DNA of 64,000 nt, taken from Amia ocellicauda (lineage: Eukaryota > Chordata > Actinopteri > Amiiformes > Amiidae). Below are positions 1-12,800 of this stretch, piece by piece (within the stretch, counting starts at the first letter, position 1; every line of letters begins with the position of its first letter). The DNA is taken from assembly GCF_036373705.1 (NCBI RefSeq), contig NC_089856.1, positions 26,808,798-26,872,797 of the forward strand, read 5' to 3'. A model generated the notes under the pieces. The model worked only from the letters and a program-made list of their open reading frames with translations. It had not been told where the DNA came from and did no database searches. The position numbers and the translations under genes are program-made.

Positions 1-861
1 TCTCCTTAATGGCAGCTGGGTATAGCTGCTATAGAGCACTCCACTCTCTCCCTGGAAACTCCTTTGCAATATCATCACTGTTTAACTGCTAGTGCCCTAC
101 AGCAACCCAGAGCCAGATATCAATTTCATTGTGGGTAATTTTTCAGGGGGACTTCAATTTGCTTTAGTGAAAAAGGTATATGTGTGTGTGTGTGTATATA
201 TATATATGAGAAAAGTTGCTATTGATCAAGCGCTTGTTTAGATGTTTTAACTGGAAGGCTCCTGTCTCTTTCAATATTTGCTATTAAGGATAAGGTGACA
301 TTGAAAATAATTTATGAAGCACCAAATAAAAAAGGGGAAGCTGTAAACATGCGATACATTGCAACAAAGAGGCTGAGGATGAATCAAGCTTGAATACCAT
401 GTATTGTTTGTCAACACCAAATTCCACAACAATGTAGTGTCCTCAGCCTTGGCAGTAGTTTCAAGGAGCACACAGCCCATGATTCTTGCCATTGCCAGTG
501 GGTCTGGACCTTTTAGCAAAGCGGTGTGGGAGATCAGGGGTTGATTCCCACGACTGACAGCAGTCCCTTCCACCTTTACAATATGCCAGATCGTCTCATT
601 GCCGTTAAACTGTTAAACTGGTTTGAAGTAGATAGATGTAGTTAGTGTACTTGGTTTTTTTTTTGTGCTTGACATTTGAATATTGATCTCAAGCTCATGC
701 TAGATCGATACTTCTCGTTAGTCATCTATTACCAATGGTCTAAGTTTCCCTGTAACTTGTAAAGAACATCCATGCATGATAAAGCTTTTGACTGCCTTGA
801 TTCATGACTGTAATCTTTCCTTTTTTCCTGCTTGTGGTTTGCCATGTGTGTTGTTCTTCAG
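1..861 (+). other. SLC7A14 intron, left window edge
   Basis: This stretch precedes the first visible SLC7A14 exon, whose acceptor is the TTGTTCTTCAG ending at 861. It contains a (TG)n(TA)n tract near 177-207 and nothing else that I recognise. The open frames here show no known protein and no splice context. Confidence 0.7.
177..207. repeat. (TG)n(TA)n microsatellite
   Basis: A run of TG dinucleotides passes directly into TA dinucleotides. Confidence 0.9.
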
Positions 862-3800
862 GAGTGTGCTACGCAGAGTTTGGCGTCCGTGTACCAAAGA
901 CCACAGGGTCGGCCTACACCTACAGTTACGTCACTGTCGGGGAGTTTGTGGCGTTCTTCATTGGCTGGAACCTCATCCTGGAGTACCTGATTGGCACAGC
1001 TGCTGGGGCCAGTGCTCTGAGCAGTATGTTCGACTCACTGGCCAATCACACAATCAGTCGCTTCATGATCCATAACATCGGCACTCTGAATGGCCTGGGT
1101 AAGAGAAACATCACATCTCTGTATCGTTTCCATTTGGCAACATTATGTTATTCAACTGTATATATACTGTATATATACAGTACTGTGCAAAAGTTTTAGA
1201 CAGGTGTGAAAAAATGCTATAAAGTGAGAATGCTTTCAAAAATAGACGTTAATATTTATCAATTAACTAAATGCAAAGTGAGTGAACAGAAGAAAAATCT
1301 ACATCAAATCCATATTTGGTGTGACCACCCTTTGCCTTCAAAACAGCATCAATTCTTCTAGGTACACTTGCACAAAGTCAGGGATTTTGTAGGCATATAA
1401 TCAGGTGTATGATTAAACAATTATACCAAACAGGTGCTAATGATCATCAATGCAATATGTAGGTTGAAACACAATCATTAACTGAAACAGAAACAGCTGT
1501 GTAGGAGGAATAAAACTGGGTGAGGAACAGCCAGACTCAGCTAACAAGGTGAGGTTGCTGAAGACAGTTTACTGTCAAAAGTCATACACCATGGCAAGAC
1601 TGAGCACAGCAACAAGACACAAGGTAGTTATACTGCATCAGCAAGGTCTCTCCCAGGCAGAAATTTCAAGGCAGACAGGGGTTTTCAGATGTGCTGTCCA
1701 AACTCTTTTGAAGAAGCACAAAGAAACGGGCAACGTTGAGGACTGTAGACGCAGTGGTCGGCCAAGGAAACTTACTGCAGCAGATGAAAGACACATCATG
1801 CTTTGAAATATTTGGCAGTAGGGCTGGAGAGCGGTACACAAATGAGTGTCTGCAGGCAACAGTGAAGCATGGTGGAGGTTCCTTGCACGTTTGGGGCTGC
1901 ATTTGGAGTTGGGGATTTGGTATGAATTAATGGTCTCCTCAATGCTGAGAAGTACAGGCAAATACTTATCCATCATGCAATACCACCAGGGAGGCATCTG
2001 ATTGGCCCCAAATGTATTCTGCAGCATGACAACAACCCCAAACATACAGCGACAGTCATTAAGAACTATCTTCAGCGTAAAGAAGAAGGAGTCCTGGAAG
2101 TGATGGTATGGCCCCCACAGAGCCCTGATCTCAACATCATTGAGTCTGTCTGGGATTACATGAAGAGAGAGAAGCAACTGAGGCTGCCTAAATCCACAGA
2201 AGAATTGTGGTTAGTTCTCTAAGATGTTTGGGCCAACCTACCTGCCAAGTTCCTTCAAAAACTGTGTGCAAGTTTACCTAGAAAAATGTATGCTGTTTTG
2301 AAGGCAAAGGGTGGTCACACCAAATATTGATTTGATGTAGATTTTTTCTTCTGTTCACTCACTTTGCATTTTGTTAACTGATAAATATAATCTATTAACA
2401 TGTCTTTTTTTGAAAGCATTCTTACTTTACAGCATTTTTTCACACCTGCCTAAGACTTTTGCACAGTACTGTATATATAATATATACACATAAATTCATT
2501 GGTCCTTGCACTACTCTAGATCCTAGCATTATTGTTTGTTATACTTGTTTATTCATTGTGCAGACAACTTTATCCATGGCCAGGTTTAACACGAACACAA
2601 TATATTTAAAAATACACCAACCTCTTTTTTTAATTTCCCTTAAAAATATCCCCTTTATTTATCTAGCTCTGTGATGTCAAGAAAGACCATCAAAGGAGCA
2701 AAATCAGTCTATAGCAGCACAAAGCTGTTTAAAATAAGTATCTGTTGGATCCATAATATAATTTTGAATAGGCCATCAAAACTTTCCAAAACCCATGAAT
2801 CAAAATGGTTGTTTGTTTATATTGTTTTTCTTTCTGTTCATAATTTATACAGTTTATCAACAGCAGATGAGAAATCTCTCTTTTGTTTTTATTTGTGTTT
2901 GAATGGAATTCACAGTCTCTCTTGTTTGGTCCTTTGGGTTTTCATGGTTTTTGATCCTCCAAGCAATTCCCTCTATTCAAGAGTTATTTTAGCAGCAAAA
3001 GAGATTGATTAACTGTTTTAAAAGCTGCATGCACTCTCAGCGATGTGCACTTGATTAAAACACAGGTGAATAGATGGCTTCAGCTGAGTTCAGATGTCCT
3101 CTCCTGTAATTTGAGAGATTATTTAAATTGCATTTTATTCTGGGGGCATTTTATTCTGGATAAGTATTGTATTAAGAGCTACTTAAACCAATTTTCAATC
3201 AAAGCATTTATAAAAGGATTGGCATTGCTTATCTCAGTTTCATGTTCCTGCTTATGACCAGCATACTACTTGCTTTACAAAGGTGTGTGGTATTTGGTGA
3301 ATACACAGTAGTATTTGGTGGGTGAAATACATTGTTACATGTTCCAGACTTTAAATTATGCACTGACCTTCTGGGAGAGAAAACAACCCAAACAAGAAGT
3401 GTATCACTTCACATTCATCTAAAGGTTCATTCAGAGAGTCCATGCCAGCAATTTGTAATATCTTTATTAATGTATAGGTTGTGGGGTCTAATCAATTGTA
3501 GATTTGACTAGGGTGTATGAATAAGAATGCCATTAGTTTCTGGTTAATGAAAATCCAATTCACAGTCATATATGGCAAAGGGAACGGTACAAAGTCTCTC
3601 AAGTTAAATCCCTTTGTCTGATCATTTTTTAGATGAGAAATTTTTTCCACAATGCACCTGTATTACAGCTTGCAGGATTGCAGTAAGTCCAACAAATGAC
3701 AAAAGCAAAAACATGGAATATATTGCAGTGATTCCAGGGTCATCATACTCCATCTAGGTGAAATTCAAATTATTCTGTTAAATGTCTTTAAAGCTCCACT

Positions 3801-6800
3801 GCTAATGCTGCCACTTCTCCTGTGTGGTTTGCCCCTATTGAACAAAGCTGCCAAGAAATGTAAATGAACAATCCCACAAGTCTTTGCTAGTCCTCTCCTT
3901 TCCCCAAGAAAATGCAACCGGGAGATTTTTATTATCTGAAATTCAAAGAATCTTTGATAATCCATTCTTCTCTACATATATAAAATGCCTTCAGACTCAG
4001 AGGAATTAGAAGAAAAAAAAATGTAATAAACACTGGCCTTGTTTATATACAAAGACTAATGACAAATGATTGATTTTGTATTGCATAAAAAAAAAAACTT
4101 TGTCACATGTTATTGTTTTCTGTGGTGATGGGTATATAGGTATTCATTTAAATAATATCATAGCACATGATATATCTTTAGCTTTTAGAGGCTGAGCATG
4201 TGCATTCCAAAATTTGGAGTACGGTGCATTTTGAATAGGCAGCAGGAGCATTTGCAAACTTATTCAAAGAAGTTTTGTGTCCAGTCATGCTAGAATCTTA
4301 TTATGACAAATATTGCGTGGGTTGTGACCTCTCTGCATGAAAGCCATTTTGAGATTTTGCAAATCAAATTACTGTAAGACTGACTCTCAATGTGTATTAC
4401 TGATTTTCAGTGGAAACTGGAAATTAGGAAGAATTTCAACCTGCAGAGTTGACCTGCAGTCAGAATGTATAATTTGCTATAAAGGCAGCAGATTCTATTT
4501 GTGGCCTCCACTGTGTGCCGCATTCATTGGGCTAATACCGCTAATGTTATTTATACTGTCTGGTTGGCATGGGGATCTTCAGTCAACAAGATGGATATTA
4601 CCTATCCCAAGGGAGAGTGGCTAGCCAGAACTAAGTGCATAAGCTGAGCTCGTCTGGACATGGGACTGGTTTCCTTTAGTTAATAAAGTTTGTGAACTGC
4701 TGTAAAGGCCAAAAGTTTGAAAGCCAACCATGAAACACAGGCCAAAGCACAAATTTAATTTTCTGTTCTTCTCTGCCCGGATACTTTCTATGCCCCAGTA
4801 GATTGACTCCTCCTTAAATATAAGCTACAGATATTACTGAACTGTGTTTCTCAAAAGCATGGCAGTCCAAACTGTTCAACTTGTGTTGAAAGTGTATGTT
4901 GGCTGATGTATCAACTCAGGATTATTGACTTTTTAAATATCTTGATATAACTTGTAAGAAAGAGATTTCATGCTCACATGGAGTACAATATACTGTGACT
5001 GCAGTCCTTATGCATTGGAAGAATGCAGTTCTTTTTCATTGTCTTGTACCAAAAAGAAAATAACTGAAAATGTCACTTTGAATTTATCTCTGCCTGCAGC
5101 AATTCAGGCTTCATTTCCTTGAAGGTAATTTTGAACATTTAAATAAATAAAACAAAAAGGTTCATTGAAAGAAGTGGTCCATCCTATATCCCCCAGGAAC
5201 ATTTGGAATATGTCTTAAATTAGGCAATGGTTTAATTATACTTCCAGTTATCTTAAACACAAAAGCTGCATTTCCATGATTATGTTCTTAATAATATTAT
5301 ACCTTGGATTGTGAGATGATTTTACAGCCAATTAATAATGTGTCATTTTGTTATCTGCCAAGGAAGATAGATGATTTTGTGTTCGCAGGGACTCAGTGTG
5401 CTTTGTGTAAGTCAGCTTGTGTTCTCCATTCTGTGTTCTTTTGTGTCTATGGCCGAATTCGTGTCCTTTAGGTTGATGGTCTCTGAGCTGGTGTCCTGTT
5501 ATAAGAGTGAAGAAGTGGAAAAAGATTCCTTTGGCATAGCAGTGTGAAATATAGGAGGCACTGGGTATTATGTGCTACCTTACTCTGAGGAGTCTCAAAA
5601 TGACGTACCTATCTGCTTCATCTACAAATTTTTACCATATCAAGTGACTCAATATAATTGAATTGGATTAAACTGCTATGCCACAAGAGTCTCCTACCCT
5701 AACTGTACAGAGATTGTGTTCCACGATGATGAGTTTGTGTTGACCCTGACCCCTGACCCACAGGCAAAGGGGAGGAGTCATACCCCGACCTCCTGGCCCT
5801 AGTCATTGCCATCCTGGTGACGGTGATCGTGGCCCTGGGAGTGAAGAACTCAGTGGGCTTCAACAACATCCTCAATGTCATCAACCTGGTGGTGTGGGTG
5901 TTCATGATGATTGCTGGGCTTTTCTTCGTCAGTGGCAGCAACTGGGATGATGGTCGGTTCCTGCCCTTTGGCTGGTCAGGGGTGAGTTTGAGAGGTGTCC
6001 ACAATGCAACGATGAGTCAAACACCACAACTCTGTACAAATGGGAGATGGGAGAGCTCCCCCAGTTGGGCCCATTCTGCTCAAATCTGTTCTGTTTCACA
6101 ATCTCTCCTTCTTACATTCCTCTGGCAATTCAATTAAACAACTGAGGTTCATTGAATGTCACTGCCACGAATGGAATTTAAAGATTCTGCAGTGTGTGCC
6201 AGTGGTATCTTTGAACTTTTAAAATAAGTTTCAATGTCTTCCAAACAATGTAGTATTCTTATAGGGTTTCTTTCAAGGCCATCATTAGAAGATGATTATG
6301 GCATAACCTTACTGTTACTGCATACCAATTGTCTTTGGAGAATTGTAGGTTATCCTGCTAATTTGGTTGTATTATAATGAAAAAAACTAAAAGCTTTCAG
6401 TGATATTGCTTACACTAATTAATTCTGGTCTGAAATCCGCAAATTTGGAAAGTAAAATGTTTCCCCTTGCACTTCTCACACTTTTTTTGTAGAACCAGGA
6501 TGATCATTTGTGCATGCATCCCTCTTTTGTTCATCAGCGTAATCATTTCCTCCAGCACCAGGTATACAGTATGTAGTGAAAGCTTCTGTGTAGGAATACC
6601 TAGGGCCGTTTTGGTTTTCCAGGTTCTGCAGGGGGCGGCCACCTGTTTCTACGCGTTCATTGGGTTTGACATCATCGCCACCACAGGAGAGGAGGCCAAG
6701 AGTCCCAACACCTCCATCCCCTACGCCATCACAGCATCTCTTGTCACCTGCCTCACGGCCTACGTCTCTGTGAGTACCGGACACTGTTCTCAGGCATTTG

Positions 6801-9800
6801 CACACCTCAAGATTCAAGTCAATTGAGTTATTTCAAAGCAACCTAGAAAGTATGCATTACCCTGATCTTATTCCTGTTGGTTTATACTATATTTCAGAAT
6901 GTACATGAACAACAGGCAAATTCAACATGACAGCAATGTATTTAATAGGTGTAAGCTCCTCCTTTGGCTTAATGATGGGTACAGTCTCTAATTGATGGCC
7001 TAAAATGTCCTTATCTTCCAATACATTTGGAAGGCCGGCTGTAAACTCTAAAACTGAACATGAAGTCATCCATATCATATCAACAGTTAGTCATTTAGTC
7101 CACTTTTTATTAAATGCATGCTCTGGCTTCTTGGGTACATTTTAATTACATTTAATCAGACTGAAAAGCAGCCAGTGCTATCTTTTGGGATATGTTAAGA
7201 ATTTTGTCTCTGCTGCCAAAGAATTGTCCTTGCATGAAAACAACCCCACTGGCTTCCTGGAACCTTGTCTTTTATGCTAGCTCTGCTTTAAATTCCATAA
7301 TCTTTCAATCCTAATCCTGTTGCCCACAAGAGCCTGTGAACAGATGGAATATTCCTGCCTTGCACAGCAATTAACAAGCCTGTCTTGAAACAGCACTCAA
7401 TATGAACCACAGATATGAGGAAGTGCCTGTTTCCTTAGCAATGGCATGGTGAGCAAATCATATCACACCACACAAGTGCACAGAGTATCGTTTCCAGGGT
7501 GAGGGTATCGCCATGAAGGTTTGTGTGCTTGCCTATGATCACTGATATGCAGGACTTGCATTTACTCATTTCTGCTGAACAGTCCAGAGGCTCAGTTTGA
7601 AGGGCCTGCACTCTAAATTCAACTGGACTTACAACTCTTAGCAACAGTCAAACCCACACAGCACCATCTGTGACCTCGCTGACATGCTGTGGCATTTGGC
7701 ACAGGACATTTCATTTTCCTGCTCATTTATAAGTGCCACGGAAAGAAGAAATACCAAATGTAACCTGGGCACAAACTGCTTGTCCTCTTCAGATCACCTT
7801 TTTCACTTTAATAACATGCATGATTTAACGTGCCACATTACAGATTCAAGGTAATTTCTTAGGACATGGAAACTATACTGACCTATATGAATTAATAAAG
7901 AGGGAACAAAATCGGTTTCACAGTTGTACAATACATACGTATATGGACACCTCCTCGACGAACATCTCATTTCAAAATCATGGGCATTAATATGGAGTTG
8001 GTTCCCCTTTGCTGCCTCCACTCTTCTGGGAAGGCTTTCCACTATATGTTGGAACATTGCTGCCAGTGTTTGCTTCCATTCAGCCACAAGAACATAAGTG
8101 AGGTCGGGCACTGATGTTGGGCAGTTAGGCCTGGCTCGCAGTCTGCACTCCATTTCATCTCAAAGGCATTCAATATGGTTGAGGTCAGGGCTCTGTGCAG
8201 GCCAGCCAAGTTCTTCCACAACAATCTCAACAAACCATTTCTGTATGGACCTCGCTTTGTGCGTGGGGGCATTGTCATGCTGAAACAGGAAAGGCCCTTT
8301 ACCTAACTCTTGCCACAAAGTTGGAAGTGCAAAATCATCTAGAATGTCATTGTACACTGTAGCATTAAGATTTCAGTTGGAACTAAGGGGCCTAGGCCGA
8401 ACCATGAAAAACAGCCCTATACCATTATTCCTCCTCCACCAAACTTTATAGTTGGCACTATGATTTCGGGCAGGTAGCATTCTCCTGGTATCTGCCAAAC
8501 CTAGATTAGTCCGTTGGACTGCCAGATGGTGAAGCATGATTCATCACTCCACAGAATGCATTCCACTGCTCCAGAGTCCAAAGCGAGCTTTACAACACTC
8601 CAACTACAACACTGGCATTGTGCATGGTGATCTTAGGCTTGTGTGCGGCTGCTCAGCTATGGAAACGATAAAACAATTATACCAAAGAGATGCTAATGAT
8701 CATCAAGGCAATATGTAGGTTGAAACACAATCATTAACTGAAACAAAACCATAGATGCAGGTACTAGGTACACTTGTACACTTGTACACAGTCTGGGATT
8801 TTGCACAGTTTTTGAAGGAACTTGGCAGGTAGGTTGGCCCAAACATCTTGAAAAACTAACCACAGTTCTTCTGTGGATTTAGGCAGCCTCAGTTGCTTCT
8901 CTCTCTTCATGTAATCCCAGACAGACTTGATGATGTTGAGATCAGGGCTCTGTGGGGGCCATACCATCACTTCTAGGACTCCTTGTTCTTCTCTCTAATT
9001 AAGATAGTTCTTAATTACTGTCACTGTATGTTTGGGGTCATTGTCATGCTGCAGAATAAATTTGGGGCCAATCAGATGCCTCCCTGGTGGTATTGCATGA
9101 TGGATAAGTATCTGCCTGTACTTCTCAGCATTGAGGAGACCATTAATTCTGACCAAATCCATTTGCAGAAATGCAGCCCCAAACTTGCAAGGAACCTCAA
9201 CCATGCTTCACTGTTGCCTGCAGACACTCTGCAAACTGCCTTCTGCTACAGCCAAATATTTCAAATTTTGACTCATGAGTCCAGAGCACCTGCTGCCATT
9301 TTTCTACACCCCAGTTCCTGTGCTTCCGTGCATAGTTGAGTCACTTGGCCTTATTTCCACATTGGAGGTATGGCTTTCTGGCCGCAAGTCTTCCATGACG
9401 GCAACTTCTGACCAGACTTCTCCGGACAGTAGATGGGTGTACCAGGGTATTCTGCCAATTCTGAGCTGATGGCACTGCTGGACATCTTCCAATTGGGAAG
9501 AGAAGTAAGCATGATGTGTCTTTCATCTGCTGTAGTAAGTTTCCTTGGCTGACCACTGCGTCTACAGTCCTCAACGTTGCCCGTTTCTTTGCGCTTCTTC
9601 AAAAGAGCTTGGACAGCACATCTGAAAACCCCTGTCTGCCTTGAAATTTCTGCCTGGGAGAGACCTTGCTGATGCAGTATAACTACCTTGTGTGTTGTTG
9701 CTGTGCTCAGTCTTGCCATGGTGTATGACTTTTGACAGTAAACTGTCTTCAGCAACCTCACCTTGTTAGCTGAGTTTGGCTGTTCCTCACCCAGTTTTAT

Positions 9801-12800
9801 TCCTCCTACACAGCTGTTTCTGTTTCAGTTAATGATTGTGTTTCGACCTACATATTGCATTGATGATCATTAGCACCTGTTTGGTATAATTGTTTAATCA
9901 TACACCGGACTATATGACTACAAAATCCCAGACTGTGTACAAGTGTATCTAGAAGAATTGATGCTGTTTAGAAGGCAAAGGGTGGTCACACCAAATATGG
10001 ATTTGATGTAGATTTTTCTTCTGTTCACTAACTTTGCATTTAGTTAATTGATAAATATAATCTATTAACATTTTTGTCAATTTTTGAAAGCATTCTTACT
10101 TTACAGCATTTTTTCACACCTGCCTACAACTTTTGCACAGTACTGTACATTTGGTCATGAAGTGTATGTTGAAGTAGTCGCCTCGTATGTGAAATATGTG
10201 TCTGAAGACTGTTTCTTGTATTACCTCTTGATACAGTCCCCCTTTACAAGCCCTCCCTTGCATAGTGCTTTTCTCTCTTGAACAGGTTTGCACCAATGTA
10301 TTGTCATCTCTTCATATAACACCAATCTGACCTATTTCAGTGCTTGTCTCCATCTTGACAGTGTAGTGAGGCTGGACTGTATTAGAGCATTTTGTTTGAA
10401 AATAAACCTACTCTGGGTGTATATGCATGTATATGCAAAAAAGCCAGGACTCAGTGGCACACTGTCAGTTGTCTGCCTGCTCTTGTTCTGTAGGTGAGTG
10501 TGATTCTGACCCTGATGGTGCCTTACAATGACATCGACGCGGAGTCCCCCCTCATGGAAATGTTTGTGCTCCACGGCTTCCAGGCTGCCAAATACATCGT
10601 GGCCATTGGCTCCATCGCCGGGCTCACAGTCAGTCTGCTGGGCTCTCTGTTCCCCATGCCCAGGGTCATCTATGCCATGGCAGGAGATGGACTGCTCTTT
10701 AGGTCAGTGTTTCACATTCTGGAGCTCAGTTGTGAATGATTTCAGTATGTGCTTTTGGAGTAGCACAGCTGCTTAAACAACTGTGAAACAAGTCCAGTCC
10801 AAGCTGACAATGTGTCATATGTCTGAAAAGATTCACTTGTGTTTGCATATTATAGAAGTTATTCAAAGCTGAGATAGTTAATGAAGATTCTGAGAAGCAA
10901 GTAGTAGCTTTTAAACTTTCAAATGAGACCTTCCAATTGGGATACTATGGTTCCTTACCTGCACCACTCACTATTGATCTGACACTTTCCAGGTTCCTCG
11001 CTCATGTCAGCACCTACACAGAGACACCTGCGGTGGCTTGTGTGGTGTCCGGCTTCCTGGCAGCTCTGCTGGCTCTCCTTGTCAGCCTGCGAGACCTGAT
11101 CGAGATGATGTCCATCGGCACTCTCCTGGCCTACACTCTGGTGTCGGTGTGTGTGCTGCTGCTGCGCTACCAGCCAGAGAGCGACATTGACGGCTTTGTC
11201 AAGTTCCTTTCAGAGGAGCACACCAAGAAGAAGGAAGGGATCCTGGCTGAGTGTGAGAAGGAGGTGTGCTCGCCCATTAGTGAGGGCGAGGAGTACGGCG
11301 GGCCGCCCACCAACACCTGTGGGGCGAAGAACCTGCCCTCGCTGGGTGACAACGAGATGCTGATCGGCAAATCTGACAAGTCCACTTATACTGCCAACCA
11401 CCCCAACTACGGCACAGTGGACATGACTTCTGGAATAGAGGCCGACGAATCTGAGAACATCTATCTCATCAAACTCAAGAAACTCATCGGCCCCCGCTAC
11501 TACACGCTGAGGATCCGCCTGGGCCTGCCGAGCAAAATGGACCGCCCCACTGTCGCCACGGGCCGCACCGTCACCACCTGTGTCCTGCTGCTCTTCATCC
11601 TCATCTTCATCTTCTGCTCCTTCATCATCTTCGGCGCAGACTACATCTCCGACCACAGCTGGTGGGCTATGCTCCTGGTGGTCCTAATGGTCCTCCTCAT
11701 CTGTGCACTGGTCTTCGTCATCCTCCAGCAGCCCGAGAACCCCAAGAAGCTCCCCTACATGGCTCCCTGTGTACCCTTTGTGCCAGCCTTCGCTATGCTC
11801 GTCAACATTTACCTCATGCTCAAGCTCTCCAGCATCACCTGGATCCGGTTCGCAGTCTGGTGCTTTGTGGGTAAGCAAGCTGTTAGCCTCTTCCAATCCT
11901 GTTAGTGTTTGAGTTTAAACGTGAAACCCTGAGGATGGTGGAAAGTTTGTAAGACAAGTTGGTAGAAAGTGCAGAATATTGATTGCCAAAGAAAAAGCAT
12001 TTGATGTACCAGTTACTTGAGGATGTGACGAATCTTTAAGTGTGCTTCTTAGGAATAAAGCAGTGTTTTCATTTCTTCTCTTCAATACTCATCCCAAAAG
12101 ACATTTCCCAACATTTCTTCATTATTCATTAAAACAAGCTAAGAAGTTATTTTACTCTTGGCTCTGTATTATTCATTCTGATTGTTTCCTGTTTTCATCA
12201 ATTGGACAGACTTTTTTCTCCTTCTCAAGTAACTCATAAATCCTTAGGCCACAATAAGACAGGCTCCTCTTTTGCATTATTGCCTCCTACGTTGCCTAGT
12301 AACACTGCTTTCAGACTGAGTTGAGTCACAGCATCTCAAAAACAGTCACTGCTGCTTGGGATCTGGAATTATGAAAAGCCTTTATCAAAACAGGAGTAAG
12401 ATTAATTTAGAGGACAAGAGGTAGCTTGGCCTTCATATTCTTCTTAGTCTGAAGAGAAGCAGAATTTCATGCTGAACTCTAGATTCTTAAAGGATCAGGT
12501 ACTTGAAGTCAACAAATATTTGTTGTTGCCATTTTCAAGAAATGCATTGGTTTCCACAATAATGTTTGACTTTGATTACTTAGTTGTGGGTGCAAATTTA
12601 CTATAAAAATGGTCCATAAAAAATATGATGTATATACAAAAAATAAATTGTCTTCTCACACTAGTTTCTTTACAGTCATCAGATTCATTGGGTTGAATTA
12701 TAGCTTAACATTTTTTTGATTAATGTTTTCCAGAAGCATCTTTGTTTTTGTTTCATTTTCCAATTAACATAAAGCCCACACATTTTGCACAGTAGAATGT

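Noticed and set aside
11210-11656. - strand open frame with an acidic, Asp/Glu-rich peptide
   Set aside because: Antisense of the large SLC7A14 exon; the acidic run mirrors hydrophobic Phe/Ile/Leu codons of a membrane helix.
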